The notes under the pieces were generated by a model. That model searched no databases. It was not told the origin of the DNA and saw only the letters and a list, made by a program, of their open reading frames with translations. A DNA stretch of 64,000 nucleotides, taken from contig NZ_KB907208.1 in assembly GCF_000381885.1 (NCBI RefSeq), positions 372,001 through 436,000 on the forward strand. The letters are read 5' to 3'. Origin of the DNA: Actinomadura atramentaria DSM 43919. GTDB taxonomy: Bacteria > Actinomycetota > Actinomycetes > Streptosporangiales > Streptosporangiaceae. The position numbers were made by a program, and so were the translations under genes. Positions within the stretch are counted from its first letter, which is position 1, and each line of letters begins with the position of its first letter. Shown piece after piece: positions 1 through 6,612 of this stretch.

Positions 1-99
1 ATGATCAGGAACCGCTGGGAATCACTGCGAGCCGAAGCGCTGTCGCGCTCGGCATCGCTCAAGCTCATGAAGGACGTGGCAACGCAATGGACACTCTGA
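1..99 (+). CDS. C-terminal end of a helix-turn-helix DUF5753 regulator (partial)
   Basis: This frame is open from the first base of the window to TGA at 97-99. It encodes 32 residues ending in ASLKLMKDVATQWTL. The segment RAEALSRSASLKLMKDVA matches the usual C-terminal helix of XRE-type regulators carrying a DUF5753 domain, which normally ends in a similar 'LS-ASL-LI--VA' pattern. Such proteins (WhiJ/Scr1-like in family terms) are usually paired with a DUF397 partner. Here the stop overlaps the first DUF397 start at 87 by 13 nt, so the two are probably translationally coupled. The DNA-binding domain lies outside the window. Identification rests on a short tail plus context. Confidence 0.7.
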   Translation: MIRNRWESLRAEALSRSASLKLMKDVATQWTL

Positions 100-278
100 C
101 CTGGCGCAAGAGCACCCGCAGCGGGTTCAACAACAATGATTGCGTGGAGGTTGCTCGCGCTGCGGGGACCTTCTACACCCGCGACAGCAAGGACCCGGAC
201 GGCCCCCGGCACAGCCTTCCGATCGCTGAGGCCGCCTCGTTCATCGAGGCGGTGAAGCGGGGTACATACGACCTGTGA
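87..278 (+). CDS. DUF397 domain protein, copy 1 (type A)
   Basis: This is a 63-aa protein that is essentially one DUF397 domain: W-R-K-S near residue 6, the central C-V-E-V-A motif, RDSKDPDGP, then a C-terminal A-A-S-F-I helix. DUF397 proteins act with XRE/DUF5753 regulators in actinomycete development and stress switches; the biochemical role is poorly defined. The start overlaps the end of the preceding regulator gene. It is type A by its G-F-N-N-N-D-C-V-E-V-A-R-A-A-G signature and is nearly identical to copy 5. It heads a run of six. Confidence 0.92.
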   Translation: MDTLTWRKSTRSGFNNNDCVEVARAAGTFYTRDSKDPDGPRHSLPIAEAASFIEAVKRGTYDL

Positions 279-343
279 CCCCGTTGGCTGGGTGGGCCGC
301 CCCGTCCCGCCCAGCCTCTCCGAACAGGAAGGCCAGCGCGGCA

Positions 344-535
344 ATGGACACTCTGACCTGGCGTAAAGCGAAGCGCAGCAACATCAACGGCGGCAACTGC
401 GTGGAGTTGGCCCGCGCTGCGAACGTTTTTTATGCCCGCGACAGCAAGGCCACGGACGACCCTCAGCACGCCCTGTCACTTCCCGGGGCCGCCGCGTTCA
501 TCGAGGCGGTGAAGCGGGGTATGTACGACCTGTGA
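344..535 (+). CDS. DUF397 domain protein, copy 2 (type B)
   Basis: A 63-aa DUF397 protein starting at ATG 344, chosen over upstream in-frame GTG codons because the DUF397 consensus (MDTLTWRKAKRSN) begins here and AGGAAGG lies upstream. It is type B: the central motif reads N-I-N-G-G-N-C-V-E-L-A-R-A-A-N. The first 15 bases of coding sequence are identical to copy 1, then the sequences diverge into the B type, which suggests gene conversion or an unequal-exchange junction. It is the most diverged B copy (KATDDPQH replaces KDPEAPHH). Confidence 0.92.
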   Translation: MDTLTWRKAKRSNINGGNCVELARAANVFYARDSKATDDPQHALSLPGAAAFIEAVKRGMYDL

Positions 536-597
536 CTCCCCCCGGTCGGGCGGGTCGCCCTGTCCCGCCCAGCTCTCACGGGAAGACCGGTGAAGCG

Positions 598-792
598 ATG
601 CCCGACCTGGTCTGGCGCAAGAGTCTTCGCAGCAGTTTCGTGAAGAATGCAGAATGTGTGGAGGTCGCTCGCGCTGCGGGATCGTTCTACACCCGAGACA
701 GCAAGGACCCGGACGGCCCTCGACACTGTCTCCCGCTGCCCGAGGCCGCCGCGTTCATCGCGGCGGTGAAGCGGGGTAGGTACGACCTGTGA
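598..792 (+). CDS. DUF397 domain protein, copy 3 (type A)
   Basis: A 64-aa DUF397 protein with ATG at 598. It is type A-like (ECVEVARAAGSFYTRDSKD), with one extra residue and a changed loop (S-F-V-K-N-A-E) where copies 1 and 5 have G-F-N/S-N-N. A GAAGACC purine stretch lies about 11 nt before the ATG. It is the first gene of the second A+B unit. Presumed role as for copy 1: partner of a DUF5753 regulator, with specificity perhaps set by the variable loop before the conserved Cys. Confidence 0.92.
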   Translation: MPDLVWRKSLRSSFVKNAECVEVARAAGSFYTRDSKDPDGPRHCLPLPEAAAFIAAVKRGRYDL

Positions 793-797
793 CCCCC

Positions 798-828
798 GGC
801 TGGGCGGGTCGCCCCGTCCCGCCCAGCC
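798..828 (+). promoter_or_regulatory. Hairpin conserved in each DUF397 spacer (clearest copy)
   Basis: Between copies 3 and 4, ggctgggcggg (798-808) pairs perfectly with cccgcccagcc (818-828) around a 9-nt loop. The same structure can be drawn in the other four spacers with G-T wobbles or a shorter stem, for example ggctgggtggg/cccgcccagcc after copy 1 and ggctgggcgg/ccgcccggcc after copy 5. It sits just after each stop and roughly 20-25 nt before the next start. It could attenuate, process or protect the polycistronic mRNA. There is no U-tract, so it is not an obvious intrinsic terminator. Confidence 0.55.
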
Positions 829-851
829 CCCACAGGAAGGCCGGAGACACG

Positions 852-1043
852 ATGTCCTCTTTAAGCTGGCGTAAGTCCACCCGCAGCAACATCAACGGCG
901 GCGAGTGCGTGGAGCTGGCCCGCGAGGCGAACACCCTCCACGCCCGTGACAGCAAGGACCCCGAAGCTCCCCATCACCGCATCCCACTACCCGAAGCCGC
1001 CGCGTTCATCGCGGGGGTGAAGCGGGGTATGTACGACCTGTGA
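852..1043 (+). CDS. DUF397 domain protein, copy 4 (type B)
   Basis: A 63-aa DUF397 protein with ATG at 852, preceded by AGGAAGG. Type B signature: N-I-N-G-G-E-C-V-E-L-A-R-E-A-N, then TLHARDSKDPEAPHH. It is nearly identical to copy 6 at the protein level, differing only at the extreme N terminus and C-terminal end (GVKRGMYDL here, AVKHGDYDL there). This points to recent duplication. Second gene of the second A+B unit. Confidence 0.92.
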   Translation: MSSLSWRKSTRSNINGGECVELAREANTLHARDSKDPEAPHHRIPLPEAAAFIAGVKRGMYDL

Positions 1044-1105
1044 CTCCCCCCGGTCGGGCGGATCGCCCCGTCCCGTCCGGCCCTCACAGGAAGACCGGTG
1101 AAGCG

Positions 1106-1297
1106 ATGTTCGACCTGACCTGGCGCAAGAGCACCCGCAGCGGGTTCAGCAACAACGAGTGTGTGGAGGTTGCTCGCGCTGCGGGGACGTTCTACGCCCG
1201 AGACAGCAAGGACCCGGAAGGCCCCAGGCACCGTCTCCTGATCGCGGAGGCCGCTGCGTTCATTGCGGCGGTGAAGCGGGGTACGTACGACCTGTGA
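1106..1297 (+). CDS. DUF397 domain protein, copy 5 (type A)
   Basis: A 63-aa DUF397 protein with ATG at 1106. Type A: G-F-S-N-N-E-C-V-E-V-A-R-A-A-G followed by TFYARDSKDPEGP. It is the closest relative of copy 1, with only a handful of substitutions. It opens the third A+B unit. The spacer after it has the same opening as the spacer after copy 1 (tgaccccgttggctggg), so the duplicated block included intergenic DNA. Confidence 0.92.
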   Translation: MFDLTWRKSTRSGFSNNECVEVARAAGTFYARDSKDPEGPRHRLLIAEAAAFIAAVKRGTYDL

Positions 1298-1360
1298 CCC
1301 CGTTGGCTGGGCGGGTCACCCCGTCCGCCCGGCCTCCCGCGCAGGAAGACTGGTAAAGCG

Positions 1361-1552
1361 ATGCCCTCTCTCACCTGGCGTAAGTCCACCCGCAGCAACA
1401 TCAACGGCGGCGAATGCGTGGAGCTGGCCCGTGAGGCGAACACCCTCCACGCCCGCGACAGCAAGGACCCCGAAGCCCCTCACCACCGAATCCCGCTCCC
1501 CGAAGCCGCCGCGTTCATCGCAGCCGTGAAACACGGCGACTACGATCTCTGA
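1361..1552 (+). CDS. DUF397 domain protein, copy 6 (type B)
   Basis: A 63-aa DUF397 protein with ATG at 1361 and the purine-rich AGGAAGAC sequence upstream. Its central region from KSTRSNINGG to PEAPHH is the same as in copy 4. It ends in KHGDYDL instead of the KRG-YDL of all other copies, so its last codons are not homogenised with the array, as expected for the terminal member. The stop at 1552 is 8 nt before the kinase-like gene at 1561, so read-through expression is likely. Confidence 0.92.
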   Translation: MPSLTWRKSTRSNINGGECVELAREANTLHARDSKDPEAPHHRIPLPEAAAFIAAVKHGDYDL

Positions 1553-1560
1553 CCCGCCGG

Positions 1561-2433
1561 ATGACTCTGATGCCTTCTGCACCGACACGCGATGCGGTCG
1601 ACCTGCGGTCCCAGCCTGTGGAAGAAGTGCTGGCCCGGGTGGAGCGGTCCCTTGGTGTGCGTCTTGTTCGAGACGGGCTGGTGCCCAAGCGCCGCACGCT
1701 CGGTGCGCGCACGGATCGTGAGACGTGGGTGCGGGTCGAGAGACGTCCGATGGCGCGCATCCGCGCCGAAGGGCAGGGGTGGAACGGCGTCGAGTGCGCG
1801 GCGCTCCTGCGCGGCGTGGCGAAGCCGGACTGGTGGGGCGGCGTCGCGTGGACGGACCCGGCGGGCCGTGCGATGTGGCGCGCGGACGAGACGAGCCTGC
1901 TCCCGGCCGCCCCGGTGAAACCGGCCGGGATCGTGACCGCTGATCCGAGGCTGCCGGACGAGTGGTGGTCGGCGCTGAACTCCTCACTGGACGCGCTGGG
2001 CGCCCAGGGAACGGCTCGGGTCGCCACACCCGACACGGTCCTGATCACTCAGGAGCACGTGACCGAGGTCGTCCACGCGGTCTTCGGCACGTCGGTCGAC
2101 GCGGTGATCGGTGAATGGGCGAGTGCGCACGCGGATCTGCACTGGTCGAACGTCACGGCTCCGCGGTTCTGCCTGTTCGACTGGGAGGATTGGGGCCGGG
2201 CGCCGCGCGGCCTGGACGCCGCGAGCCTGTGGAGCGGGTCGCTGGCAGTCCCGTCGCTCGCGGATCGCGTGCGGCACGAACGCCGCCGCGATCTCGACAG
2301 CCGGGACGGCAAGATCATGATGCTGTTCTGCTGCGCGAAGATCGTCGGCCCGCACGCCCATCCGGCCGATCCCCGACTGCGGGGCGCGCAGGCCGAGGCG
2401 ACGCGCCTCGTCAAGGAACTCCAGCGCGACTGA
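1561..2433 (+). CDS. APH-fold aminoglycoside phosphotransferase-like protein
   Basis: About 290 residues with the catalytic signature of the APH/choline-kinase fold in its C-terminal half: H-A-D-L-H-W-S-N (catalytic Asp and Asn) followed by L-F-D-W-E-D-W-G (metal-binding Asp). The N-terminal half (about residues 20-130) is poorly conserved, and I see no clear P-loop-like nucleotide segment. An alternative start is ATG 1570. It follows the DUF397 array by 8 nt and converges on the aldo/keto reductase gene, overlapping it by 23 bp. The substrate is unknown; the antibiotic-resistance name reflects the fold, not a demonstrated activity. Confidence 0.75.
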   Translation: MTLMPSAPTRDAVDLRSQPVEEVLARVERSLGVRLVRDGLVPKRRTLGARTDRETWVRVERRPMARIRAEGQGWNGVECAALLRGVAKPDWWGGVAWTDPAGRAMWRADETSLLPAAPVKPAGIVTADPRLPDEWWSALNSSLDALGAQGTARVATPDTVLITQEHVTEVVHAVFGTSVDAVIGEWASAHADLHWSNVTAPRFCLFDWEDWGRAPRGLDAASLWSGSLAVPSLADRVRHERRRDLDSRDGKIMMLFCCAKIVGPHAHPADPRLRGAQAEATRLVKELQRD

Positions 2434-3286
2434 CCGGAACCCGGTGGCTGCGGAGTAACTCGACATAACGCCTGATCCTGCGGTCGTCGACGGCGAAGCG
2501 CAGGCTGTCGAGGAGCGCGCCGAGATGCCGAGGATCGTCCGCTCCGACGGCGAGGGAACTGACCGACGGGAGGCGGCAGGCAACGCGGAAGGCGGCCGCC
2601 GCGCGGGAACAGTCCGCTGCGGCCCCGCGCAGGAACAGGCGCGGGTCGAGGCCCTCTCGCGCTGCGTTGCTGGCGTCGCCCGCGAAGGGGCTCATGCCCC
2701 AGCACGCCGTACCCGGCGCGTCCCAGCGCGCCGCGAGCGCCGCCGACGCGTCGAGGGTCTCGATGCCGACGAAGAGACCGGACCGGACCATCAGCGCGTG
2801 GGGCCGGGGCATCGAACCGTCGATGAGCGCTGGCAGACCTTCGGGATTCCACGATGCGATCCCCCACGCCCCGCACAGCCCGTCAGCCGCCGCCTCGTCC
2901 AGGGCGGCGCACGCCTGGCCGAGCACCTCCCGTGCCTGCTGGATATGGCGAGGCCGCAGGGAGCGTTCCGGGTTGTGCAGGAAGACCAAGTCGGGAGTCC
3001 TGCCGAGGTCGCGGTTCGTCTGCTCCAGGGCGGTGCGGAGGCGCATCGGATCGAGGGAGTGCTCGGCTCCGTGCCGGGCTGGGAAGAAACCGATCTTCGT
3101 GGAGACCGTGAACTCACGTAGCAGGTCTCCGGCCTTGCGCGCCAGCGTGCGGTGCGAGGCGAAGTCGTGGTAGCTGAAGCTGGTGTCGATCGCATCGACG
3201 CCGAGGTTCAAAGCATTGATCAGGAGAGGGCGTTGGTGACGAGACCGGTGTAGCCCGAGGACAATTCTGGTGTCAGGCCCGCGCAC
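2411..3286 (-). CDS. Aldo/keto reductase
   Basis: A 291-aa NAD(P)H-dependent reductase of the aldo/keto reductase barrel family. All four catalytic residues are visible: Asp34 (V-D-A-I-D-T), Tyr39 (F-S-Y), Lys64 (V-S-T-K) and His104 (V-F-L-H-N-P). I chose GTG 3286, preceded by GGGAGGA, because the first beta strand (T-R-I-V-L-G-L) follows directly. That start lies inside the JmjC gene, a 67-bp overlap implying translational coupling. It is the last gene of the peptide-JmjC-AKR operon. It probably reduces a carbonyl on a pathway product or modified peptide; that role is inference. Confidence 0.88.
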   Translation of the reverse strand: MRGPDTRIVLGLHRSRHQRPLLINALNLGVDAIDTSFSYHDFASHRTLARKAGDLLREFTVSTKIGFFPARHGAEHSLDPMRLRTALEQTNRDLGRTPDLVFLHNPERSLRPRHIQQAREVLGQACAALDEAAADGLCGAWGIASWNPEGLPALIDGSMPRPHALMVRSGLFVGIETLDASAALAARWDAPGTACWGMSPFAGDASNAAREGLDPRLFLRGAAADCSRAAAAFRVACRLPSVSSLAVGADDPRHLGALLDSLRFAVDDRRIRRYVELLRSHRVPVSRAGVP

Positions 3287-4431
3287 AGTTCCTCCCTGAC
3301 CACGATTTCGGCGACGCGTTCGATCTCGTGCCCTACGGCGGTGACGGCGGCCGGCAGTGAGACGGGATTTCCGCTGAGCAGCAAGCGGAGCGAGGGGAGT
3401 GCCTTGCGCGTGAAGGTAAGCTTTTTGCCGTTGGACGAGACCTCCACGACATCGCCGTGCTCCTCGATCCGCGGCCTGAAATCGGCGATGCACACTACCG
3501 TTTCGGCCTTTCCGAGAACTGGTAGATACGGAATATGTCGTGGCGGAACGCTTTCGAGTTCTCGCGCGGCCAGGTAATCCGCTGGACTGCTGGCCTCCAT
3601 CAGCGCTGTAGCGGCGGCGACGAGCCGTAGATGCTCGGCGGCCTGTTGCTCCGCTCCGGCCCATCGGCTCAGATCCCGGCGGAACAGTTCGCTTCCGCGA
3701 GACCAGTCGGCGAGCCATGCCAGCCAGTTCGCCCCGGTGCGCTGGACGAACCCGAAGGTCGCGTGCAGGCTGAGCCCGGCACCGAGACCCTGGCGGGTGG
3801 CCTTGTGCCAGTATCCGCGCGGAATGTGGATCACCTCGCCCGCGCGCAGGGTGCCGGCCCAGACGATGTCCTGGCTCGGGGCGGTGTTGCGTTCGGCGTC
3901 GCGAAACATCGGTGCCAAGCGGGACGGCGAGCGCACCTCCCAGTTCTTCTCCCCCGCCAACTGCAGGATCAGCACGTCGTGGTCGTCCCAGTGCAGGTCG
4001 AATCCGGCGGCGTCATTCGTCGTCAGGTAGACATTGGCCTGCACATGTTCGCGTGACCACCACTGCCAAGCTCGGCATGCGACCTCCATCACCGGATCGA
4101 AGACATTGGTCTGGTCCAGGACCAACGTCGCGCCGTCGCCGAGTAAGGTCCCCAGACGGCGCATGTCCACCATCCGGATGCTCTGTCGGCGTCGCGTCAG
4201 CGTCTGCTCGCAGTAGGCGTTCGGATGCAGTTCGCCGCCGTTCTGGAAGCACCGGACCTGCGGGTCCGACAGGCTGCGTCGCATCACCAAGTCCAAGAGG
4301 CGCTGCGGCGTAAGGACACGTTCCAGCAGAGACGGGTCTCCGGCGCGTCCCCGCGCGAACTGGTCACCGAGCAGTTGTGGCCCGCTCCAGCCCAGCGACT
4401 TTTCCACGTATTCGATCAGTCGGTGGTCCAT
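3220..4431 (-). CDS. JmjC/cupin Fe(II)-2-oxoglutarate oxygenase (ribosomal-oxygenase type)
   Basis: A 403-aa protein with the iron-binding triad of JmjC hydroxylases: His147-x-Asp149 (in F-D-L-H-W-D-D-H-D) and His209 (in G-Y-W-H-K). The stretch D-V-L-I-L-Q-L-A-G-E-K-N-W matches the NO66/MINA53/RoxA branch, whose known members hydroxylate residues in proteins. The C-terminal third is a helical and winged-helix-like extension typical of that group. ATG 4431 is preferred to GTG 4443 because AGGAAGG then sits 11 nt upstream. It lies 82 nt after a 46-aa peptide gene and overlaps the reductase. The natural substrate guess is that peptide. Confidence 0.85.
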   Translation of the reverse strand: MDHRLIEYVEKSLGWSGPQLLGDQFARGRAGDPSLLERVLTPQRLLDLVMRRSLSDPQVRCFQNGGELHPNAYCEQTLTRRRQSIRMVDMRRLGTLLGDGATLVLDQTNVFDPVMEVACRAWQWWSREHVQANVYLTTNDAAGFDLHWDDHDVLILQLAGEKNWEVRSPSRLAPMFRDAERNTAPSQDIVWAGTLRAGEVIHIPRGYWHKATRQGLGAGLSLHATFGFVQRTGANWLAWLADWSRGSELFRRDLSRWAGAEQQAAEHLRLVAAATALMEASSPADYLAARELESVPPRHIPYLPVLGKAETVVCIADFRPRIEEHGDVVEVSSNGKKLTFTRKALPSLRLLLSGNPVSLPAAVTAVGHEIERVAEIVVREELCAGLTPELSSGYTGLVTNALS

Positions 4432-4513
4432 GACGTCGTTCACCTTCCTGCCGGTTGATCGAGGAGGACGGGCCGCGCGGCGGCGACGCCGCGCGGCCGG
4501 GCGAACCGTGGTT

Positions 4514-4654
4514 TCACTCCGGAACGTTCAGTGCGTCGCCGTCCGGCCAGGGGTCGTCGCCGCCGCCGTCGGGCGGAGGGTCGGACTGGCCGACGTCGGT
4601 CCGGTCGTGGATCCTCGCCAGGATCTCCACCGCCACGAGCAGATCATCGTCCAC
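4514..4654 (-). CDS. Small acidic peptide, candidate modification substrate
   Basis: A 46-aa frame with a GTG start at 4654 and TGA at 4514-4516, too short for routine calling. Third codon positions are almost all G or C, as in real genes here, and AAAGG lies about 10 nt before the GTG. The N-terminal part (V/M-D-D-D-L-L-V-A-V-E-I-L-A-R-I-H-D) is predicted helical and leader-like. The C-terminal part (SDPPPDGGGDDPWPDGDAL, then NVPE) is rich in Pro, Gly and Asp and core-like. It has no Cys, Ser-rich or Thr-rich core. It directly precedes the JmjC gene on the same strand. I recognise no family. A ribosomally made, hydroxylated peptide is a hypothesis. Confidence 0.6.
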   Translation of the reverse strand: MDDDLLVAVEILARIHDRTDVGQSDPPPDGGGDDPWPDGDALNVPE

Positions 4655-4821
4655 AGGAGAATCACCTTTCGGAACAACTGACCGATGGGTCGGTCGGCGG
4701 CGGACGTCATGCTGTGGAGCTTCCGTCCGACGCGATCGGCGGGTCGGGCTCGGTGCTGTCCTACCGTGACGTGTGATCGATCGAGGAGTCCACGGGCTTG
4801 CGGATACTTGCGGATATTGGA
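4655..4821. promoter_or_regulatory. Leader region of the peptide-JmjC-AKR operon with a tandem 10-mer
   Basis: This gap of 167 bp separates the DUF5753 regulator (read toward it) from the peptide gene. At 4797-4806 and 4807-4816 the decamer cttgcggata occurs twice in perfect tandem, immediately downstream of the regulator's stop and about 140 nt before the peptide start. A direct repeat of this kind is a plausible operator for the adjacent XRE-type regulator. No convincing -35/-10 pair is obvious. Confidence 0.4.
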
Positions 4822-5682
4822 CTAGCCGTCGATTCTCCGCAGTGCCTCATTGATCATCCCGGTCGCCGTGTCGCCGAACGAGGCGAGGTCCGACAGACCT
4901 GCGAACGTGTCCGCGTACATGCCGATCTCCGGCGGGGCCGTGACGTTCAGGAACCCTGAGACGAGTTCGACGGAGACTTGGAAATGGTCGAACAAGAAGA
5001 ACATCTCCACTCCCCACTGGAGTTCGCTGCGGTCGATGCCTGCGGGGATGATGCCGAGGGAAACCGCGGGCAGGTGCTGGACCTCCAGAAGGCGCCGCAA
5101 CTGTCCTGCTTGAACGCGCGGCCCGCCGATCTGCATCGCCAATGCGGCTTCCTCCAAGAGAATGAGGAAGCGATGGGAACCTCGCAACAGCGACTCCTGG
5201 CGATCGACGCGCTCAGCGACCGCCGCGTCGACATCGTCCACGGCTACCCGCCGCCGCAGCCGGACCGACGTGAGGATCGCGCGAATCGTGTCCTCCGTCT
5301 GGACGGGGCCGGGTATGAACGTCGGCGAGTATACCCGCAGCACTTTGGTCCGCTCATAAAGCTCGCGGACCTGCACGTTCAGATGCTTGAGGCCCGTCCG
5401 TTCGGCCCGTCTCCAATCGAGCCAGGCCGAATTCACCGCACGCACCGCCGCGATGAGTTCCTCGGCGAGATCGGACTGACCGCAGGTGTCGCACCATACG
5501 CGGACATCACGTGCGGACGGCACCTTCTTGGCATGCTCGATCCGCGACGTCTTCGCCTCATGCCAACCTGCCGATGCCGACAACTGGCGCACGCTCAACT
5601 CGGCGTCGACGCGGATTTCGCGGAGACGGTCGGCGAGAGCCTGCCGCGCCGCATTCGCGCTGGAAGAAGACGATGCAGTCAC
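4822..5682 (-). CDS. XRE-family transcriptional regulator with DUF5753 domain
   Basis: A 286-aa regulator. Residues about 12-70 form an XRE helix-turn-helix (R-Q-A-L-A-D-R-L-R-E-I, then L-S-V-R-Q-L-S ... W-H-E-A-K-T-S-R-I-E). From about residue 100 it has the DUF5753 ligand/partner domain (Y-S-P-T-F-I-P-G-P-V-Q-T, then R-Q-E-S-L-L-R). GTG 5682 is favoured because homology starts there, but no good ribosome-binding site is visible; an upstream GTG at 5745 would overlap the previous gene by 40 bp. It follows a DUF6879 gene, a common pairing, and reads into the peptide-JmjC operon, so it may control that operon. Confidence 0.88.
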   Translation of the reverse strand: MTASSSSSANAARQALADRLREIRVDAELSVRQLSASAGWHEAKTSRIEHAKKVPSARDVRVWCDTCGQSDLAEELIAAVRAVNSAWLDWRRAERTGLKHLNVQVRELYERTKVLRVYSPTFIPGPVQTEDTIRAILTSVRLRRRVAVDDVDAAVAERVDRQESLLRGSHRFLILLEEAALAMQIGGPRVQAGQLRRLLEVQHLPAVSLGIIPAGIDRSELQWGVEMFFLFDHFQVSVELVSGFLNVTAPPEIGMYADTFAGLSDLASFGDTATGMINEALRRIDG

Positions 5683-5705
5683 GAGAAGGGAAAAAGGGCC
5701 GGTCG

Positions 5706-6215
5706 TCAGATTGTGAACTCGTGGTGCGGCACAGCGCGTTTCCACGCGGCGGTGAACGCCTCGAAGATCGGTGCGGCCACCCCCTCGCCGGTCGCGGTAC
5801 GCGAACCGACGAAGTCGCCATCGCCGGAGAAGAACAGGAACAGGACGGTTCGGCCGTCCACCACCCAGACGTCCGTCGCCGGCACCAGCAGGCCCTCCGT
5901 GTGCGACCGGGGGAGCCAGCGGATGTCCTCACCGCCCGCCAGATTGACGGCCGGGGTCACCGCATGCTCGAACTTCACATAGTCCGAAACCGGCTCGGCA
6001 ACGATGCGCACCCGGCGTATCGCGACGCCACGCGCCGCCGTCGCGCGTGCCAACGCCGTCCAGTCGGAGTATCCGGTACTGACCTTCTCCGCCGACTCAC
6101 CGGCCAGCCAGCCCTGATACGCCGGGTCCGACGTCATGTACTCGTCGCGCAGCTCGAACTTGACCGCGTCGATCCGGGCAGAACCCAGCAGATCCTCAAA
6201 CGACACCTCGGGCAT
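5706..6215 (-). CDS. DUF6879 family protein
   Basis: A 169-aa protein starting M-P-E-V-S-F-E-D-L-L, with the DUF6879 hallmarks L-R-D-E-Y, then W-L-A-G, then R-V-R-I-V-A-E-P-x-S-D-Y, and a C-terminal H-H-E-F half. In actinomycetes these are commonly encoded next to DUF5753 regulators, where they seem to replace DUF397 as the regulator's partner; function is unproven. It overlaps the upstream gene by 20 bp and precedes the regulator gene by 23 nt, so all three form one operon. Confidence 0.85.
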   Translation of the reverse strand: MPEVSFEDLLGSARIDAVKFELRDEYMTSDPAYQGWLAGESAEKVSTGYSDWTALARATAARGVAIRRVRIVAEPVSDYVKFEHAVTPAVNLAGGEDIRWLPRSHTEGLLVPATDVWVVDGRTVLFLFFSGDGDFVGSRTATGEGVAAPIFEAFTAAWKRAVPHHEFTI

Positions 6216-6612
6216 CGCACGCCTCCATGATCTCGGCGGTCGCGTCCTCGGGCAGCCACACGACCAGCTCATCATCCAGGATCGGGCTCTCGGCCGCGAT
6301 CTTCGCCAGCAGAGCTGGATCGGACACGACTGAGCCCCGGACGTAGAAGCCGTCCCACGGATCGAATGCGCGGACGATCGCGCCCCGCTCGGTCCCGCCA
6401 TCCGCCGGGACCGGGTGAACCCGACACGCGTCACGGATGATCGTCGTCATGGACACCGGCAGCCACACGAGTGCCTCATGCTCCAGGCCGCCCCCGCTCT
6501 CCACCGTCTTGCCCTGGAAGTAATATCCGCCGCCCGGCTCCTCCGCACGGAAGACCGCAGGACACGCACCCCCTGGATTGTCGGGCACTATGCCGATCAA
6601 GATCACGGACAT
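6196..6612 (-). CDS. Small actinobacterial protein with two tandem copies of one domain
   Basis: A 138-aa protein starting at ATG 6612 behind GGAGG with 5-nt spacing; an in-frame ATG at 6624 is also possible. Two similar halves are visible. The first is C-P-A-V-F-R-A-E-E-P...Y-Y-F-Q-G-K-T-V...E-A-L-V-W-L-P-V-S-M. The second is G-A-I-V-R-A-F-D-P...F-Y-V-R-G-S-V-V...D-E-L-V-V-W-L-P-E-D-A. The single-domain version is common beside DUF6879 and DUF5753 genes in actinomycetes. Function unknown. It is the first gene of the operon that ends with the DUF5753 regulator. Confidence 0.75.
   Translation of the reverse strand: MSVILIGIVPDNPGGACPAVFRAEEPGGGYYFQGKTVESGGGLEHEALVWLPVSMTTIIRDACRVHPVPADGGTERGAIVRAFDPWDGFYVRGSVVSDPALLAKIAAESPILDDELVVWLPEDATAEIMEACDARGVV

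Larger units (their letters stand above)
87..1552 (+). repeat. Three tandem ~510-bp two-gene (A+B) DUF397 units
   Basis: Starts of successive type A copies are at 87, 598 and 1106, giving periods of 511 and 508 bp. Each period holds an A gene, an A-type spacer (tgacccc...ggctggg), a B gene and a B-type spacer (tgactccccccggtcggg). Genes and spacers therefore alternate together, and the unit of amplification was a gene pair with its intergenic DNA. The first unit has the most diverged B gene. Confidence 0.85.

Noticed and set aside
1561..2433. Calling the APH-like gene an antibiotic-resistance gene
   Set aside because: Only the catalytic-loop motifs are clear; the N-terminal half is divergent and the context is regulatory, so no resistance claim is supported.
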